A stretch of 64,000 nucleotides of DNA, taken from contig NZ_JACYFS010000001.1 in the NCBI RefSeq assembly GCF_014837145.1, forward strand, positions 1,302,001-1,366,000, read 5' to 3'. Source of the stretch: Chryseobacterium caseinilyticum (lineage in GTDB: Bacteria > Bacteroidota > Bacteroidia > Flavobacteriales > Weeksellaceae). Positions within the stretch are counted from its first letter, which is position 1. Each line of letters starts with the position of its first letter. Of this stretch, positions 8,240-16,208 are shown in pieces. The position numbers were made by a program, and so were the translations under genes. Under the pieces are notes generated by a model, which was given only the letters and a program-made list of their open reading frames with translations, searched no databases and was not told the DNA's origin.

Positions 8240-8938
8240 ATGAAAATTGCACTCACTAAGCTGAGCACGAAAGACCTTGCGACTTTGGCTCAGAGAATTA
8301 TTTCAAACATTCAGTCAGGTAAATATCCTGTGATTTCCAACCATCCCCTTACCGCAACTCTGCAGAATTCCTACACCGAATACGATGCGGTCTACACCAA
8401 GCAAATCTACAGCGGAAAAGGAAAAGACGTTGCCACGGCAGACCGTGAGCGGGACGTTGCTTATGCCAATCTTAAATCTTTTCTGGACGGTTACCGAAAG
8501 CTACAGTCGGCACCCAATTATCAGTCGGCGGAAGATTTGTACGGCGTTTTCAAAACTTTCGGGCTGGATCTCGACCGCTTAAGCTATTCCTCACAAACCG
8601 CACAGATGAAAAAGCTGATTGAAGCTTTGGAAAGTCCGGAAAACCAACAGAAAATTGCGCTTCTTTCTCTGAACACGGCTTTCGCAGATATGAAAACAAA
8701 ACACGAAGCTTTTGAAACCATCTTTGGCGAACAGGCAGAAGCCAATGCCGACCTCAGACAGATGACCAGCGCAAGCGCCATCCGCCACGATCTGGAGAAA
8801 AACCTCAAAACCTATCTGAATCTGCTGACCGCCATGAAAGACGTCCGCGACTGGAAACTCCTCTACAGCGATACCAACGAGCTGGTAAAAGCAGCGAAAA
8901 ATTCGGAAGTAAAAAGGAAGGAAGAAAAACCAGAATAA
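8240..8938 (+). CDS. DUF6261 family protein
   Basis: This 232-residue, largely alpha-helical, cytoplasmic protein resembles the Bacteroidetes family DUF6261. Supporting features are LSTKDLATLAQRIISNI at the start, a central SGKGKDVATADRERDVAY, and a C-terminal ADLRQMTSASAIRHDLEK followed by a Lys/Glu-rich tail. The family's function is unknown, and members often occur in several copies per genome. The gene has its own promoter and terminator and stands alone, with GC content noticeably above the flanking repeats. The family name is recalled and could be wrong; the gene itself is secure. Confidence 0.75.
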   Translation: MKIALTKLSTKDLATLAQRIISNIQSGKYPVISNHPLTATLQNSYTEYDAVYTKQIYSGKGKDVATADRERDVAYANLKSFLDGYRKLQSAPNYQSAEDLYGVFKTFGLDLDRLSYSSQTAQMKKLIEALESPENQQKIALLSLNTAFADMKTKHEAFETIFGEQAEANADLRQMTSASAIRHDLEKNLKTYLNLLTAMKDVRDWKLLYSDTNELVKAAKNSEVKRKEEKPE

Positions 8939-8947
8939 ATAATAGAA

Positions 8948-8975
8948 AGACTCAGCGGATTGCTGAGTTTTTGTT
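8948..8975 (+). terminator. Intrinsic terminator after the DUF6261 gene
   Basis: The stem ACTCAGC (8950-8956) / GCTGAGT (8962-8968) has the loop GGATT and is followed by TTTTTG. It lies 11 bases past the stop codon. Confidence 0.85.
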
Positions 8976-8998
8976 GGTGTTAATGGAATATGCATCCT

Positions 8999-9083
8999 GT
9001 TTGTCATCCTGCAAGGATCTAAGCCCGAATCTTTCCGTACAACATCTCTAATACTACGTTGAGATCCCTACGGGATGACAAAC
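8999..9083. repeat. 85-bp palindromic repeat GTTTGTCATCC...GGATGACAAAC
   Basis: The 11-base ends (8999-9009 and 9073-9083) are perfect inverted repeats. Inside lie AAGGATCT/GAGATCCC and the phrase CATCTCTAATACTA. That phrase also occurs inside the palindromic element at 45414-45489, so both probably belong to one family of short non-autonomous elements. Confidence 0.7.
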
Positions 9084-9125
9084 TGTGTGAAAATAAAATA
9101 ATATTTTTGGAAGATGGATTTGATT

Positions 9126-9248
9126 CGTCAGTTCAAGTAGGTTTTTGAAGAAAACCGTATCGAGAACTTTTTGAATGGCGACAAATTTTGTGCTTAGGTT
9201 CGCTGGTTCTCGATACAAATTCTTTCAGAATTTTACTCGAACTGACGG
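9126..9248. repeat. 123-bp inverted-repeat element CGTCAGTTC...GAACTGACG
   Basis: The left arm CGTCAGTTCAAGTAG, then TATCGAGAAC, is mirrored by the right arm GGTTCTCGATA, then TACTCGAACTGACG. The middle (about 9170-9205) is unpaired. This is a folded, MITE-like or REP-like unit with no coding capacity. With the neighbouring 85-bp palindrome it fills the 375-base gap 8939-9313, where I see no gene. Confidence 0.7.
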
Positions 9249-9313
9249 ATTTTCATAGCAGATATTCTGAACTATGTTGATGAATATTTGTATTAAAATG
9301 ATATTTTTGAAAT

Positions 9314-9763
9314 ATGAAAATGTTTAAAGCCGATTTGTATAAGGTGTTCGATGAGAATGGGAATCTTGTTGGTGAACAAATCTTAGGATCTACTTTTGGA
9401 AAAAAAGCACATTTGAAAGTAGACGGTGAAATTTATTATCACAAAGAAATAGGTTTTTTCGGTGGGGAAACTCATTATAATAATAAAGCCGGAAGATTGA
9501 TACTGAAAATGGATTCTGTACACCAAAGAATATTTTATGACGGTGAAAAATATACTGAAATCTATTATTTTAAATCCAAGAGTTGGTACAACAGTTCGAT
9601 TTCACTGTATCAATTTGAAAACGACCAACTGTTGGTGAAATTCAGACGAAGATATCATTTTCTAAAACCAATCTATGAGGTTCAGGTCGAAGAAAATTTC
9701 CACAACAAATTAGTTATTTTAGCATTTGTATTTTATTATATCAAAGGCTATGAAGATGCATAA
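9314..9763 (+). CDS. Hypothetical protein, beta-rich
   Basis: This 149-residue protein has no recognised domain. It is rich in beta strands with regularly spaced aromatic residues (KADLYKVFDENGNLVGEQIL, GRLILKMDSVHQRIFYDG, QLLVKFRRRYHFLKPIYEV). That pattern is reminiscent of the LURP-one or tubby-like fold, but this is only an impression. There is no signal peptide. A TATTTTTG box ends three bases before the ATG, so either the message has almost no leader or the box is fortuitous. An SDR-family gene follows after 17 bases, possibly in the same transcript. Confidence 0.55.
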   Translation: MKMFKADLYKVFDENGNLVGEQILGSTFGKKAHLKVDGEIYYHKEIGFFGGETHYNNKAGRLILKMDSVHQRIFYDGEKYTEIYYFKSKSWYNSSISLYQFENDQLLVKFRRRYHFLKPIYEVQVEENFHNKLVILAFVFYYIKGYEDA

Positions 9764-9780
9764 AGAACAATAATTTAAAT

Positions 9781-10539
9781 ATGAAAAAACTAGGAATCAT
9801 TGGCTGCGGCTGGCTCGGAAACCACATTGCAGAACGATTATCAAATCAATATCAAATTTTCGTAACAACGACGACAGAATCGAAAGTTGACGAATTTAAA
9901 TCTAAAGGATATAAAGCAACAGTGATCAGTTTCCCTAATGAACTGGATTCTGAAATGAAAGAATGGGAAGCTGTAAAAGAATTAGATGCCATCATCGTGA
10001 GCGTTCCGTTTTCGGGAATCCGAGGTGTGCAAATTCCGATGAATGACAAAAGGGAAAACCTGCTGAACTTCCTCGGAGATTTTACAGGGCAGCTTTTTCT
10101 GATGAGCTCCACGGGGGTGTATTCTCAGGAAGATAAAGAATTTACAGAAGACGATCAGCATGCAAAAGATGTGGAAAGCGAAAGTTTTATTTTAGAAAAA
10201 TTCCCACAAACCAATATTCTGAGACTGGCCGGATTGATGGGCGGTGAAAGGCTTTTGAAAAATTATAATATTTCAGGTCTGGAGCAGTTGGTGAACCACA
10301 TTCATTATGCAGATATCGCTCCGGTCATTGAAAAAATGCTGGACAATCAATCTGAATCTAAAGTTTACAATGTTGTTGCCCCAATTCATCCAAACAAAGA
10401 AGAAGTGATCAATGCGCAAAAAAATTTGCCTTACGATGGCGAGAGAACAACGGTTGGAAGAACTATTTCTCCTGAGAAATTAATTGAGGAACTTGATTTT
10501 GAATTTCAATATCCTGATCCGAGGTATTTTCACTTGTAA
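9781..10539 (+). CDS. SDR-family NAD(P)-dependent epimerase-like protein (YeeZ-like)
   Basis: This 252-residue protein has an N-terminal Rossmann motif GIIGCGWLGNHIAERL (G-x-G-x2-G at residues 8-13). It keeps SSTGVYSQED near residue 111, the equivalent of the catalytic Ser/Tyr region of extended short-chain dehydrogenases, and HYADIAPVIEKML near residue 178, typical of nucleoside-sugar epimerase relatives. The overall layout matches the YeeZ/ActC-like group. Substrate is unknown. A terminator follows the gene. Confidence 0.75.
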   Translation: MKKLGIIGCGWLGNHIAERLSNQYQIFVTTTTESKVDEFKSKGYKATVISFPNELDSEMKEWEAVKELDAIIVSVPFSGIRGVQIPMNDKRENLLNFLGDFTGQLFLMSSTGVYSQEDKEFTEDDQHAKDVESESFILEKFPQTNILRLAGLMGGERLLKNYNISGLEQLVNHIHYADIAPVIEKMLDNQSESKVYNVVAPIHPNKEEVINAQKNLPYDGERTTVGRTISPEKLIEELDFEFQYPDPRYFHL

Positions 10540-10566
10540 ATCATTGAAAGTAAATAGATCAAATGT

Positions 10567-10596
10567 AAAAACCTGCCGATTGGAAGGTTTTATTTT
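10567..10596 (+). terminator. Intrinsic terminator after the SDR gene
   Basis: AAAACCT (10568-10574) pairs with AGGTTTT (10585-10591), with an inner CC/GG pair and a T-rich tail. Confidence 0.65.
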
Positions 10597-10618
10597 AATT
10601 AAACCTAAAGAATTTTAT

Positions 10619-10626
10619 TATATTTG
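10619..10626 (+). promoter_or_regulatory. -7 box of the toxin-antitoxin operon
   Basis: TATATTTG matches TAnnTTTG and lies 31 bases before the antitoxin ATG. No clear TTTG is seen at the expected upstream distance, so the call rests on the -7 box alone. Confidence 0.4.
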
Positions 10627-10657
10627 TCTCATAAAGTGATACCAAATAAATAAAATT

Positions 10658-11005
10658 ATGATAGCGGAAATAGAAAGATATATAGAGATTCAAAATAATA
10701 TTGATGAAATTCTGAAAAATTCGCCATTTAAAATGTCTTATATCATTGAGAAATCGGGAATTAAAAAGCCTACATTTTTCAAGAAATTAAAGGAGAAGAG
10801 ATTTACGCCGGAAGAACTCCTGGTCATTTCAAAAACCATTGAACCTAAAGAATGGAGAAACGAAACGAAAGAAGAAATTTTGGAATCTTTAAAGCGTTCT
10901 GAGGAAGATTTTAAAAACGGAAAAGGACTTCCAGGAGAAGTCGTTTTGGAAGATATGAGAAAACGTATAGAAAAATACAAGGCTGATGCGTTACGAAATA
11001 TCTGA
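10658..11005 (+). CDS. Putative antitoxin with helix-turn-helix-like N-terminus
   Basis: This 115-residue protein overlaps the next gene, a ParE/RelE-like toxin, by 20 bases. That is the usual order and coupling of a type II toxin-antitoxin pair. The N-terminal part (FKMSYIIEKSGIKKPTFFKK, residues ~24-43) looks like a Xre-type helix-turn-helix. The C-terminal ~40 residues (EDFKNGKGLPGEVVLEDMRK) resemble the toxin-wrapping tail of RelB/Phd-type antitoxins. The combination would let the protein both repress its operon and neutralise the toxin; this is inferred from family behaviour. It has no gene symbol I can assign. Confidence 0.7.
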   Translation: MIAEIERYIEIQNNIDEILKNSPFKMSYIIEKSGIKKPTFFKKLKEKRFTPEELLVISKTIEPKEWRNETKEEILESLKRSEEDFKNGKGLPGEVVLEDMRKRIEKYKADALRNI

Positions 11006-11288
11006 AAAAGCTCAGCAAGACCTTTTCAATATTGAATCTTATCTTTTAGAAAAATGGAACATTGCCGTGCTGGAAGATTTCTTTATAAAATTCCAGAGAG
11101 CAATCAACATCCTGTTGGATAAAAAAGTATTTTTTCAAAAGTATGAAGCCACTCACTTTTATAAATTTAATGTGACGAAACATAATTCACTTATTTATAC
11201 TTATGGAGAAGATGTTTTATACTTACACCGCATTCTTCAAAACTTTCAGGATCCTGATGACAATTATGATTCTCTGAAAGACCTTTAA
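10986..11288 (+). CDS. ParE/RelE-family toxin
   Basis: This 100-residue basic protein begins YEISEKAQQDLFNIESYL, the classic N-terminus of ParE/RelE toxins (alpha-helix after a first beta strand). It ends with the beta-hairpin and LYLHRILQNFQDP found in this superfamily, where the arginine sits in the active face. Family members inhibit gyrase (ParE) or cleave ribosome-bound mRNA (RelE); which applies cannot be told here. The start codon lies inside the antitoxin gene. The peroxidase gene follows after 12 bases, so read-through may occur. Confidence 0.8.
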   Translation: MRYEISEKAQQDLFNIESYLLEKWNIAVLEDFFIKFQRAINILLDKKVFFQKYEATHFYKFNVTKHNSLIYTYGEDVLYLHRILQNFQDPDDNYDSLKDL

Positions 11289-11300
11289 AAACACAAAACA

Positions 11301-12308
11301 TTGTACTCAAGACTGAAATATTTTGCCTTTGCATCTTTTTTACTGCTACTGTTTTCCTACAGTCTGCAGGATATTGGGCTGATCTACCCTTCCTATTTTC
11401 CGAAACCTGTGTATGATTTTAAAAAGAATCCGTTGAAATCTGCTACGGTTCAGCTGGGAAGAAAACTGTTTTACGATCCTATTTTATCAAGGAATAATAC
11501 GATTTCCTGTTCGTCCTGTCATAATTCCGGTCAGGCTTTTTCTCATGCAGGGAATCATTTGAGCAAAGGAATTGAGGATGGAATAGGTGACAGAAACTCA
11601 CCTGCAATTTTTAATCTGGCGTGGCAGAAAAATTTTATGTGGGATGGAGTGATTCCGAATATTGATGCGCAGGCGCTGGCTCCAATTAACCATCCCATGG
11701 AAATGGGCGAAGATATCAATGTTGCTGTCAGAAGACTGAATAAATCTAAAGAATACAGAACGCTTTTCTACAGAAGTTTTGGCGACAGTCTGGCAACGTC
11801 GGAGCGTCTGATGAAAGCACTTTCGCAGTTTCAGCTGACTATTGTTTCGGCCAGTTCAAAGTATGATAAAGTAAAACAGAAAAAAGCTCAATTCACTGAT
11901 TCTGAAAAAAGAGGTTATCTTCTGTATCAACAAAATTGCAATTCTTGCCACAGCGAACCGCTTTTCTCGACCTATGATTTTGCCAATAACGGACTTCCCG
12001 TCGATTCCAAATTAGACGACCACGGAAAATGGAATAAATCTTTCGAGCCCGCAGATCAGTGGATGTTTAAAATTCCAAGTCTCCGCAATCTTGGCTTCAC
12101 TTATCCTTACATGCACGACGGCAGATTTAAAACTTTAAATGAAGTTCTCGATCATTACGAAAAAGGAATTGTAAAAAGTCCAACTCTGGCGAAACAGCTT
12201 GAAAAACCTATCATTTTTAATCATAAAGAAAGAGAAGATCTTCTGTCTTTTTTAGCCACGCTGAATGATTCTGTACTGGTTTCCAATCCTGATTATCAGA
12301 AAAAATAA
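11301..12308 (+). CDS. Di-heme cytochrome c peroxidase (MauG/CcpA family)
   Basis: This 335-residue periplasmic protein has an N-terminal hydrophobic export segment (residues 5-22, KYFAFASFLLLLFSYS) and two heme-binding motifs, CSSCH at 70-74 and CNSCH at 213-217. Conserved family blocks follow, including LGRKLFYDPILS, DRNSPAIFNLAW, HPMEMGED, MFKIPSLRNLGFTYPYMHDG and ERED. Di-heme peroxidases reduce H2O2 with electrons from small cytochromes. The related MauG group oxidises protein side chains, and the short form here does not separate the two. The start codon is TTG. It directly follows the toxin gene but is functionally unrelated. Confidence 0.9.
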   Translation: MYSRLKYFAFASFLLLLFSYSLQDIGLIYPSYFPKPVYDFKKNPLKSATVQLGRKLFYDPILSRNNTISCSSCHNSGQAFSHAGNHLSKGIEDGIGDRNSPAIFNLAWQKNFMWDGVIPNIDAQALAPINHPMEMGEDINVAVRRLNKSKEYRTLFYRSFGDSLATSERLMKALSQFQLTIVSASSKYDKVKQKKAQFTDSEKRGYLLYQQNCNSCHSEPLFSTYDFANNGLPVDSKLDDHGKWNKSFEPADQWMFKIPSLRNLGFTYPYMHDGRFKTLNEVLDHYEKGIVKSPTLAKQLEKPIIFNHKEREDLLSFLATLNDSVLVSNPDYQKK

Positions 12309-12328
12309 GCTTAAACAGTCAAATCAAA

Positions 12329-12360
12329 AAAAAACATGCAGCGACGCAGGTTCCTTTTTA
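12329..12360. terminator. Bidirectional hairpin between convergent genes
   Basis: AACATGC and GCAGGTT form a stem with one mismatch around AGCGAC. An A-run lies on the left and CCTTTTTAT on the right, so it can end transcription from the peroxidase gene and from the minus-strand gene ending at 12358. Confidence 0.55.
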
Positions 12361-12858
12361 TCTGTTTACGAGAATATTTTCTACTGAATTCAGAATTTCT
12401 TTTTCAATATCCTCTTCAGAAAGATTCTCGAGCGTGTAGTACTGTTCTTTCAGAGCTGCGGTTCCTGTACCGTTCTGGAAAATGGTGTCCTGATGAATGA
12501 CAATTCTTTTTAAATTTTTATCAGCCACAAACATAATGTGCGGAAACTTGTCATTTGCATAAAAATTGGAATCCACATTCCTTGAAATCTGCAGCTTGAT
12601 ATTGGTTTGAGAGTTAATTCCCAACCCGTTTTTAATCTCTTCATTAAAAGAAATCTTGCATCCAAAACCATTCTCACGAAGCATTCTTCTGAACTCCTGC
12701 ATTTTCGGATCTATGAAGTTTTTACATAAAGTCCTGAAGCCTTCAATGAATAAATCGTCTTCGCTTTTTTTCTTTTCAAGACTTTCTTTCAGCTTTTGAT
12801 CTTCTGATTTTAAATTAGAGAATAAGGAATTAAGTTTATTGATATTTTCTTCTTTCAT
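12358..12858 (-). CDS. Hypothetical protein
   Basis: This 166-residue soluble protein is unrecognised. The first ~50 residues form a charged, probably coiled-coil helix (NKLNSLFSNLKSEDQKLKES). The rest alternates strands and helices and ends with the acidic ENLSEEDIEKEILNSVENIL. No catalytic motif stands out. It has no signal peptide and is probably cytoplasmic. It is separated from its upstream neighbour by a 43-base gap holding a (GAGGTT)3 microsatellite. Confidence 0.6.
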   Translation of the reverse strand: MKEENINKLNSLFSNLKSEDQKLKESLEKKKSEDDLFIEGFRTLCKNFIDPKMQEFRRMLRENGFGCKISFNEEIKNGLGINSQTNIKLQISRNVDSNFYANDKFPHIMFVADKNLKRIVIHQDTIFQNGTGTAALKEQYYTLENLSEEDIEKEILNSVENILVNR

Positions 12859-12865
12859 TTTATTT

Positions 12866-12883
12866 GAGGTTGAGGTTGAGGTT
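12866..12883. repeat. (GAGGTT)3 microsatellite
   Basis: Three perfect tandem copies of GAGGTT lie just upstream of the gene at 12358-12858. A related array, on the opposite strand, lies at 25553-25576. Confidence 0.85.
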
Positions 12884-12901
12884 TAAAAATATAAAATTAT
12901 C

Positions 12902-13576
12902 TTAGTATTTACGTTCTCTTCTCAGCTCAGCGACTACAACCGTACTTGCCAGATTATCATGAAGACATTGATTTCTGCGGTTGAAAAAGAACATCAAAAA
13001 TCCAATAAAAAGTGTAAGGTTATTCAGGATATTGGCAAAATAACGTCCTGTCGACTGTCCAAAATTTACCTTCATACCGTCTGTGCTCAAAAGTTTGATG
13101 TTTACGACTTTCTGCCCCATTGTCTGCTGATCATTACTTGAATGCAGGAGCGCATAGTAGAGCCATCCCGCAAATAAAGGGAGAAGGCACGAAGGAATTA
13201 TGATAATTAAAACATCTAATATTCTTGCTCCAAGCCTTTCGCCAAAACTAGCATATCGGTAATGGATAATTTCGTTTTCGTAGTGTATTTTCAAGGTGTC
13301 GTCATTCAGATATTCGATCCTCCCGTTTTGATAATTAGTACTATAATTTTGAGGCTGATATGAAGGAGGCTGATGTCTTTCCTTTGAAAGATTGATGGGT
13401 GGCGGCGTCATTGCAAACAGACTTTTAAGTTCATACAGTTTATCTGCTTCCGTCCAGTTGTTGAGGCCACTGTGCCAGATCAGGGTATATCTTCTTACAT
13501 CCTGTAATCTGAGTTCTTCTAACGTGTAGGGACCTTTTTTGTCTGTTCCGTCATGAATAAAGTATTTCTGTTCCAT
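12902..13576 (-). CDS. RDD family membrane protein with N-terminal GYF_2 domain
   Basis: This 224-residue protein is a two-part fusion. Residues 1-55 (YFIHDGTDKKGPYTLEELR, then WHSGLNNWTEADK) match the GYF_2 domain, a small ligand-binding module. Residues ~110-220 match the RDD domain: FGERLGARILDVLIIIIPSC with the Arg and Asp residues that name the family, a second membrane segment, TMGQKVVNIKLLSTDG, and a third segment. RDD proteins are polytopic and often proposed to be transporters. The proline-rich linker (~55-85) joins the halves. Function in the cell is unknown. Confidence 0.85.
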   Translation of the reverse strand: MEQKYFIHDGTDKKGPYTLEELRLQDVRRYTLIWHSGLNNWTEADKLYELKSLFAMTPPPINLSKERHQPPSYQPQNYSTNYQNGRIEYLNDDTLKIHYENEIIHYRYASFGERLGARILDVLIIIIPSCLLPLFAGWLYYALLHSSNDQQTMGQKVVNIKLLSTDGMKVNFGQSTGRYFANILNNLTLFIGFLMFFFNRRNQCLHDNLASTVVVAELRRERKY

Positions 13577-13741
13577 CGTTTGTTTGCAGTTTTATTATGA
13601 GTCGGTAAATATAATAATAAGAAATAAATTATTGGGAATGTCGGTGTGAGCTCACAGAAACATTGTAAAAAATAAGACTTCACATTTTTAATTTAGTAAA
13701 ATCGGACTTTCTCTCATGTGCTGACTGTCTATTAAAATAGA

Positions 13742-14815
13742 TTATTCATAATTCTTCATTGTCGCCAAAAGCTCATTTTTAAAATTATAAATATCTTCCA
13801 ATGAAGCGATTAATTTTTTTTCGCCATTATCTTTGCCGTTGTGAAAAAGTTCAATGTATTTATTGGATGAATTAAAATGAAGACGACAAATTGGCTTGCG
13901 GTTATTATCATCCAGTAAAATTCCAAAATACGATAATGTATCTCTGAACGCGATTCTTGATGCAGGCAAAATCTCCCTCAGAATAGCTTTTACAATTTGT
14001 GATCCCTCGACTTCCTCCTCAGTTGTGATGATTTTTGAAGCGTCTTTTGGGTCGTCAATCGGAGTAATTTCTTCTTTGGCTTTTGAAGGTATGGTCTCAT
14101 TTATATTCAAAGCATTTTTTAATCTGAAGTTAATCGATTCATTTATTGAGTTGGAAAAGGCCTTTCTTGTGTATTCTTTAAAAGAAACTAATCTGGAAGC
14201 CGTAACAGGTTTATCAAAAAATCTATTGACCAACATTCTTACCATTTCATCAGAGGGTTCTTTCAGTTCTTTTTCAAACTCATTACGGATGGCTTTGATG
14301 TATTTTAAAGATTCTGCAGAGTCTAAAATTCCTTCTAAATTATAACCGTTCTTTGAGAATTTTTCCAGTATTTTTAAACTGGAATCTTTTAAATTAGCTA
14401 AATCTAAAGTGAAAAACGGTTTCTCGTCCATGATATTAGGCTTTTCCAGATCTGCATAAAAATTATATTGATGGCCATTCGTTAATACACCAAATCTTGA
14501 TTTGGATACGTGATAATAACGATGCAGTTGAGAATTATGTGCGTCTACCTTCTCTTTCCAGTGTTTGCATTCTATAATTAAAATGGGTTCGTCATCTTTT
14601 TTAATAACATAGTCTATTTTTTCGCCTTTTTTGGTTCCGATATCACAGATAAATTCCGGAATTACTTCTGTCGGGTTAAAAATATCATATCCGATAATCT
14701 GAATAAACGGCATCACAAAAGCATTTTTTGTAGCCTCCTCTGTATTGATCTGATCTTTTAGAGCATCAACTCTCTGATGAAGTTGTTCCAGTTTTAATTT
14801 TAAATCTGTTTCCAT
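13742..14815 (-). CDS. HSDR_N-type PD-(D/E)XK nuclease, stand-alone (COG4748-like)
   Basis: From the ATG at 14815 the product is 357 residues. It opens with a coiled-coil helix, then TEEATKNAFVMPFIQIIGYD and EVIPEFICDIG. The nuclease core IDYVIKK...ILIIECKHW puts Asp68, Glu82 and Lys84 in place. This matches the N-terminal domain of type I restriction HsdR subunits as found in stand-alone COG4748 proteins. There is no helicase and no HsdM or HsdS neighbour, so it is not a full restriction enzyme. The C-terminal ~80 residues (KPICRLHFNSSNKYIELFHN) form a separate small domain found in similar proteins. The frame extends to 14896, but the 14815 start fits the family better. Confidence 0.8.
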   Translation of the reverse strand: METDLKLKLEQLHQRVDALKDQINTEEATKNAFVMPFIQIIGYDIFNPTEVIPEFICDIGTKKGEKIDYVIKKDDEPILIIECKHWKEKVDAHNSQLHRYYHVSKSRFGVLTNGHQYNFYADLEKPNIMDEKPFFTLDLANLKDSSLKILEKFSKNGYNLEGILDSAESLKYIKAIRNEFEKELKEPSDEMVRMLVNRFFDKPVTASRLVSFKEYTRKAFSNSINESINFRLKNALNINETIPSKAKEEITPIDDPKDASKIITTEEEVEGSQIVKAILREILPASRIAFRDTLSYFGILLDDNNRKPICRLHFNSSNKYIELFHNGKDNGEKKLIASLEDIYNFKNELLATMKNYE

Positions 14816-14960
14816 AATTGAAATTTTAGGGTTATTGTTTATGATTTTAAAACAAATATTGTCTGTGGACCAATGTTTTTTTTCAAATCTAAACAACCTT
14901 TTTCAATAAAAATTACGGCATCACGTAGTTCTAAATAAAATAAATATTAAGTATATTTTT

Positions 14961-15479
14961 TTAGTTTTTTGCAGCAAAAGCAGTTTTGATTTTCTCTAAT
15001 TCGTCCTTTTTCAATTTGGTTGTTTTTGCCAGTTTTTTAATGAAACTTTCTACTTCTTCGGGGGCAGAAGGACAACCGATATTTTCCTTTTTTTCATCAA
15101 GTGAATTTTCTTCCATTTCCCCGTTTGCATTTATAATTACCCAAAACGGAATTCCCTGATCTTCACTGCCACCATATTTTTTCAAAACTTTTTCACCTCC
15201 TTCATTCTCAAGATTTTTCCTGTTTGGAGATTCCATTAAAGTCAAATGAGTTGTGACAAAATTGCTGTTAAAATAAGGTTCAACTTCGGGTTTCTGAAGA
15301 TTTTTATCCATCTTTTTGCACCATCCACACCACGAGGCATGAAAAATGAGAAGCACTTTTTTCTTTTCTTTTTTCGCTTGTGTTAAAGCTTTAGACATTA
15401 CAACGTCTGCACTTTCCTGAGCACATACAAACGAAATACTGAAAAGACCAATTAAGAATGTAAGAAGAATTTTTTTCAT
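14961..15479 (-). CDS. Periplasmic thioredoxin-fold protein
   Basis: This 172-residue protein has a signal peptide (residues 1-20, ending SFVCAQ) and the motif FHASWCGWCKKMD with the redox pair C-G-W-C around residue 50. It belongs to the thioredoxin_7/DUF255-like group of exported thiol-disulfide proteins. The conserved GIPFWVIINANGEM supplies the cis-proline strand. Such proteins reduce or isomerise disulfides of envelope proteins. The Lys-rich C-terminal tail is unusual but not diagnostic. It is monocistronic. Confidence 0.85.
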   Translation of the reverse strand: MKKILLTFLIGLFSISFVCAQESADVVMSKALTQAKKEKKKVLLIFHASWCGWCKKMDKNLQKPEVEPYFNSNFVTTHLTLMESPNRKNLENEGGEKVLKKYGGSEDQGIPFWVIINANGEMEENSLDEKKENIGCPSAPEEVESFIKKLAKTTKLKKDELEKIKTAFAAKN

Positions 15480-15749
15480 ATAACTTAGAATTAATTTTAA
15501 ACAAATATAAGAAAAGTACCTTATCGTTATGCAGAAAGATCTACTCTTGCCGCTGTATATTAAAATATTAAGAAAACCTCATCAAAACTAAATGTGAGAT
15601 ATCAGATTAAACAAAAGCTTATTCACTATTTCAAGTGAAAATACCTGTTGATTGTTATAACTGGATCAAATTTTCAGATTGTGTTTTCACGCATGTTTGA
15701 GAATTAAAAAAAAGAATTATATTCACGAACTTTTTTAAACAAATAAATA

Positions 15750-16202
15750 ATGGAAAGAAAAATTACATTTTTAATGTTTGCAATTCCTGTATTAGGATTC
15801 AGCCAATCGGCTATTGGAAGCATTAATTCCGGTGCATTATCCGGGAACGATCTCGCCCATTCGGTTGGTGAGATATATGTGATTCCCAGCAATCCCGATG
15901 ACGCAGCTTCCGGAACTATGGGTCTCTTGCAGTCAACAACCGTTCAGCTTTTGGGAATCAGTGAGGCTGTGAAAGACAATATTAAGGTTTATCCCAATCC
16001 CACTGCAGATTTTATCTACATTAAACTTGAATCTAAAACTAAAGTTCATGAATTTGAAATTTATGACATCGCAGGAAGAATAGTATTAAAAGGAAAAATC
16101 GACTCCGAAAAACTTGATCTTCGTCATTTGAAAGAGGGAAATTATATGATTAAATTCAAAAACACCGACATCAAAGCAATTAAAATTATTAAAAAACATT
16201 AA
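15750..16202 (+). CDS. Small T9SS type A sorting domain protein
   Basis: This 150-residue secreted protein has a signal peptide ending VLGFSQS and a short mature part. It ends in a typical ~75-residue type A sorting domain: IKVYPNPTADFIYIKLES, FEIYDIAGRIVLKG, LRHLKEGNYMIKF and a basic tail KAIKIIKKH. The passenger region is only about 55 residues (INSGALSGNDLAHSVGEIYV), found in many flavobacterial proteins and lacking a catalytic domain. It is 6 bases before the next surface-protein gene and probably co-transcribed. Confidence 0.88.
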   Translation: MERKITFLMFAIPVLGFSQSAIGSINSGALSGNDLAHSVGEIYVIPSNPDDAASGTMGLLQSTTVQLLGISEAVKDNIKVYPNPTADFIYIKLESKTKVHEFEIYDIAGRIVLKGKIDSEKLDLRHLKEGNYMIKFKNTDIKAIKIIKKH

Positions 16203-16208
16203 AATATT

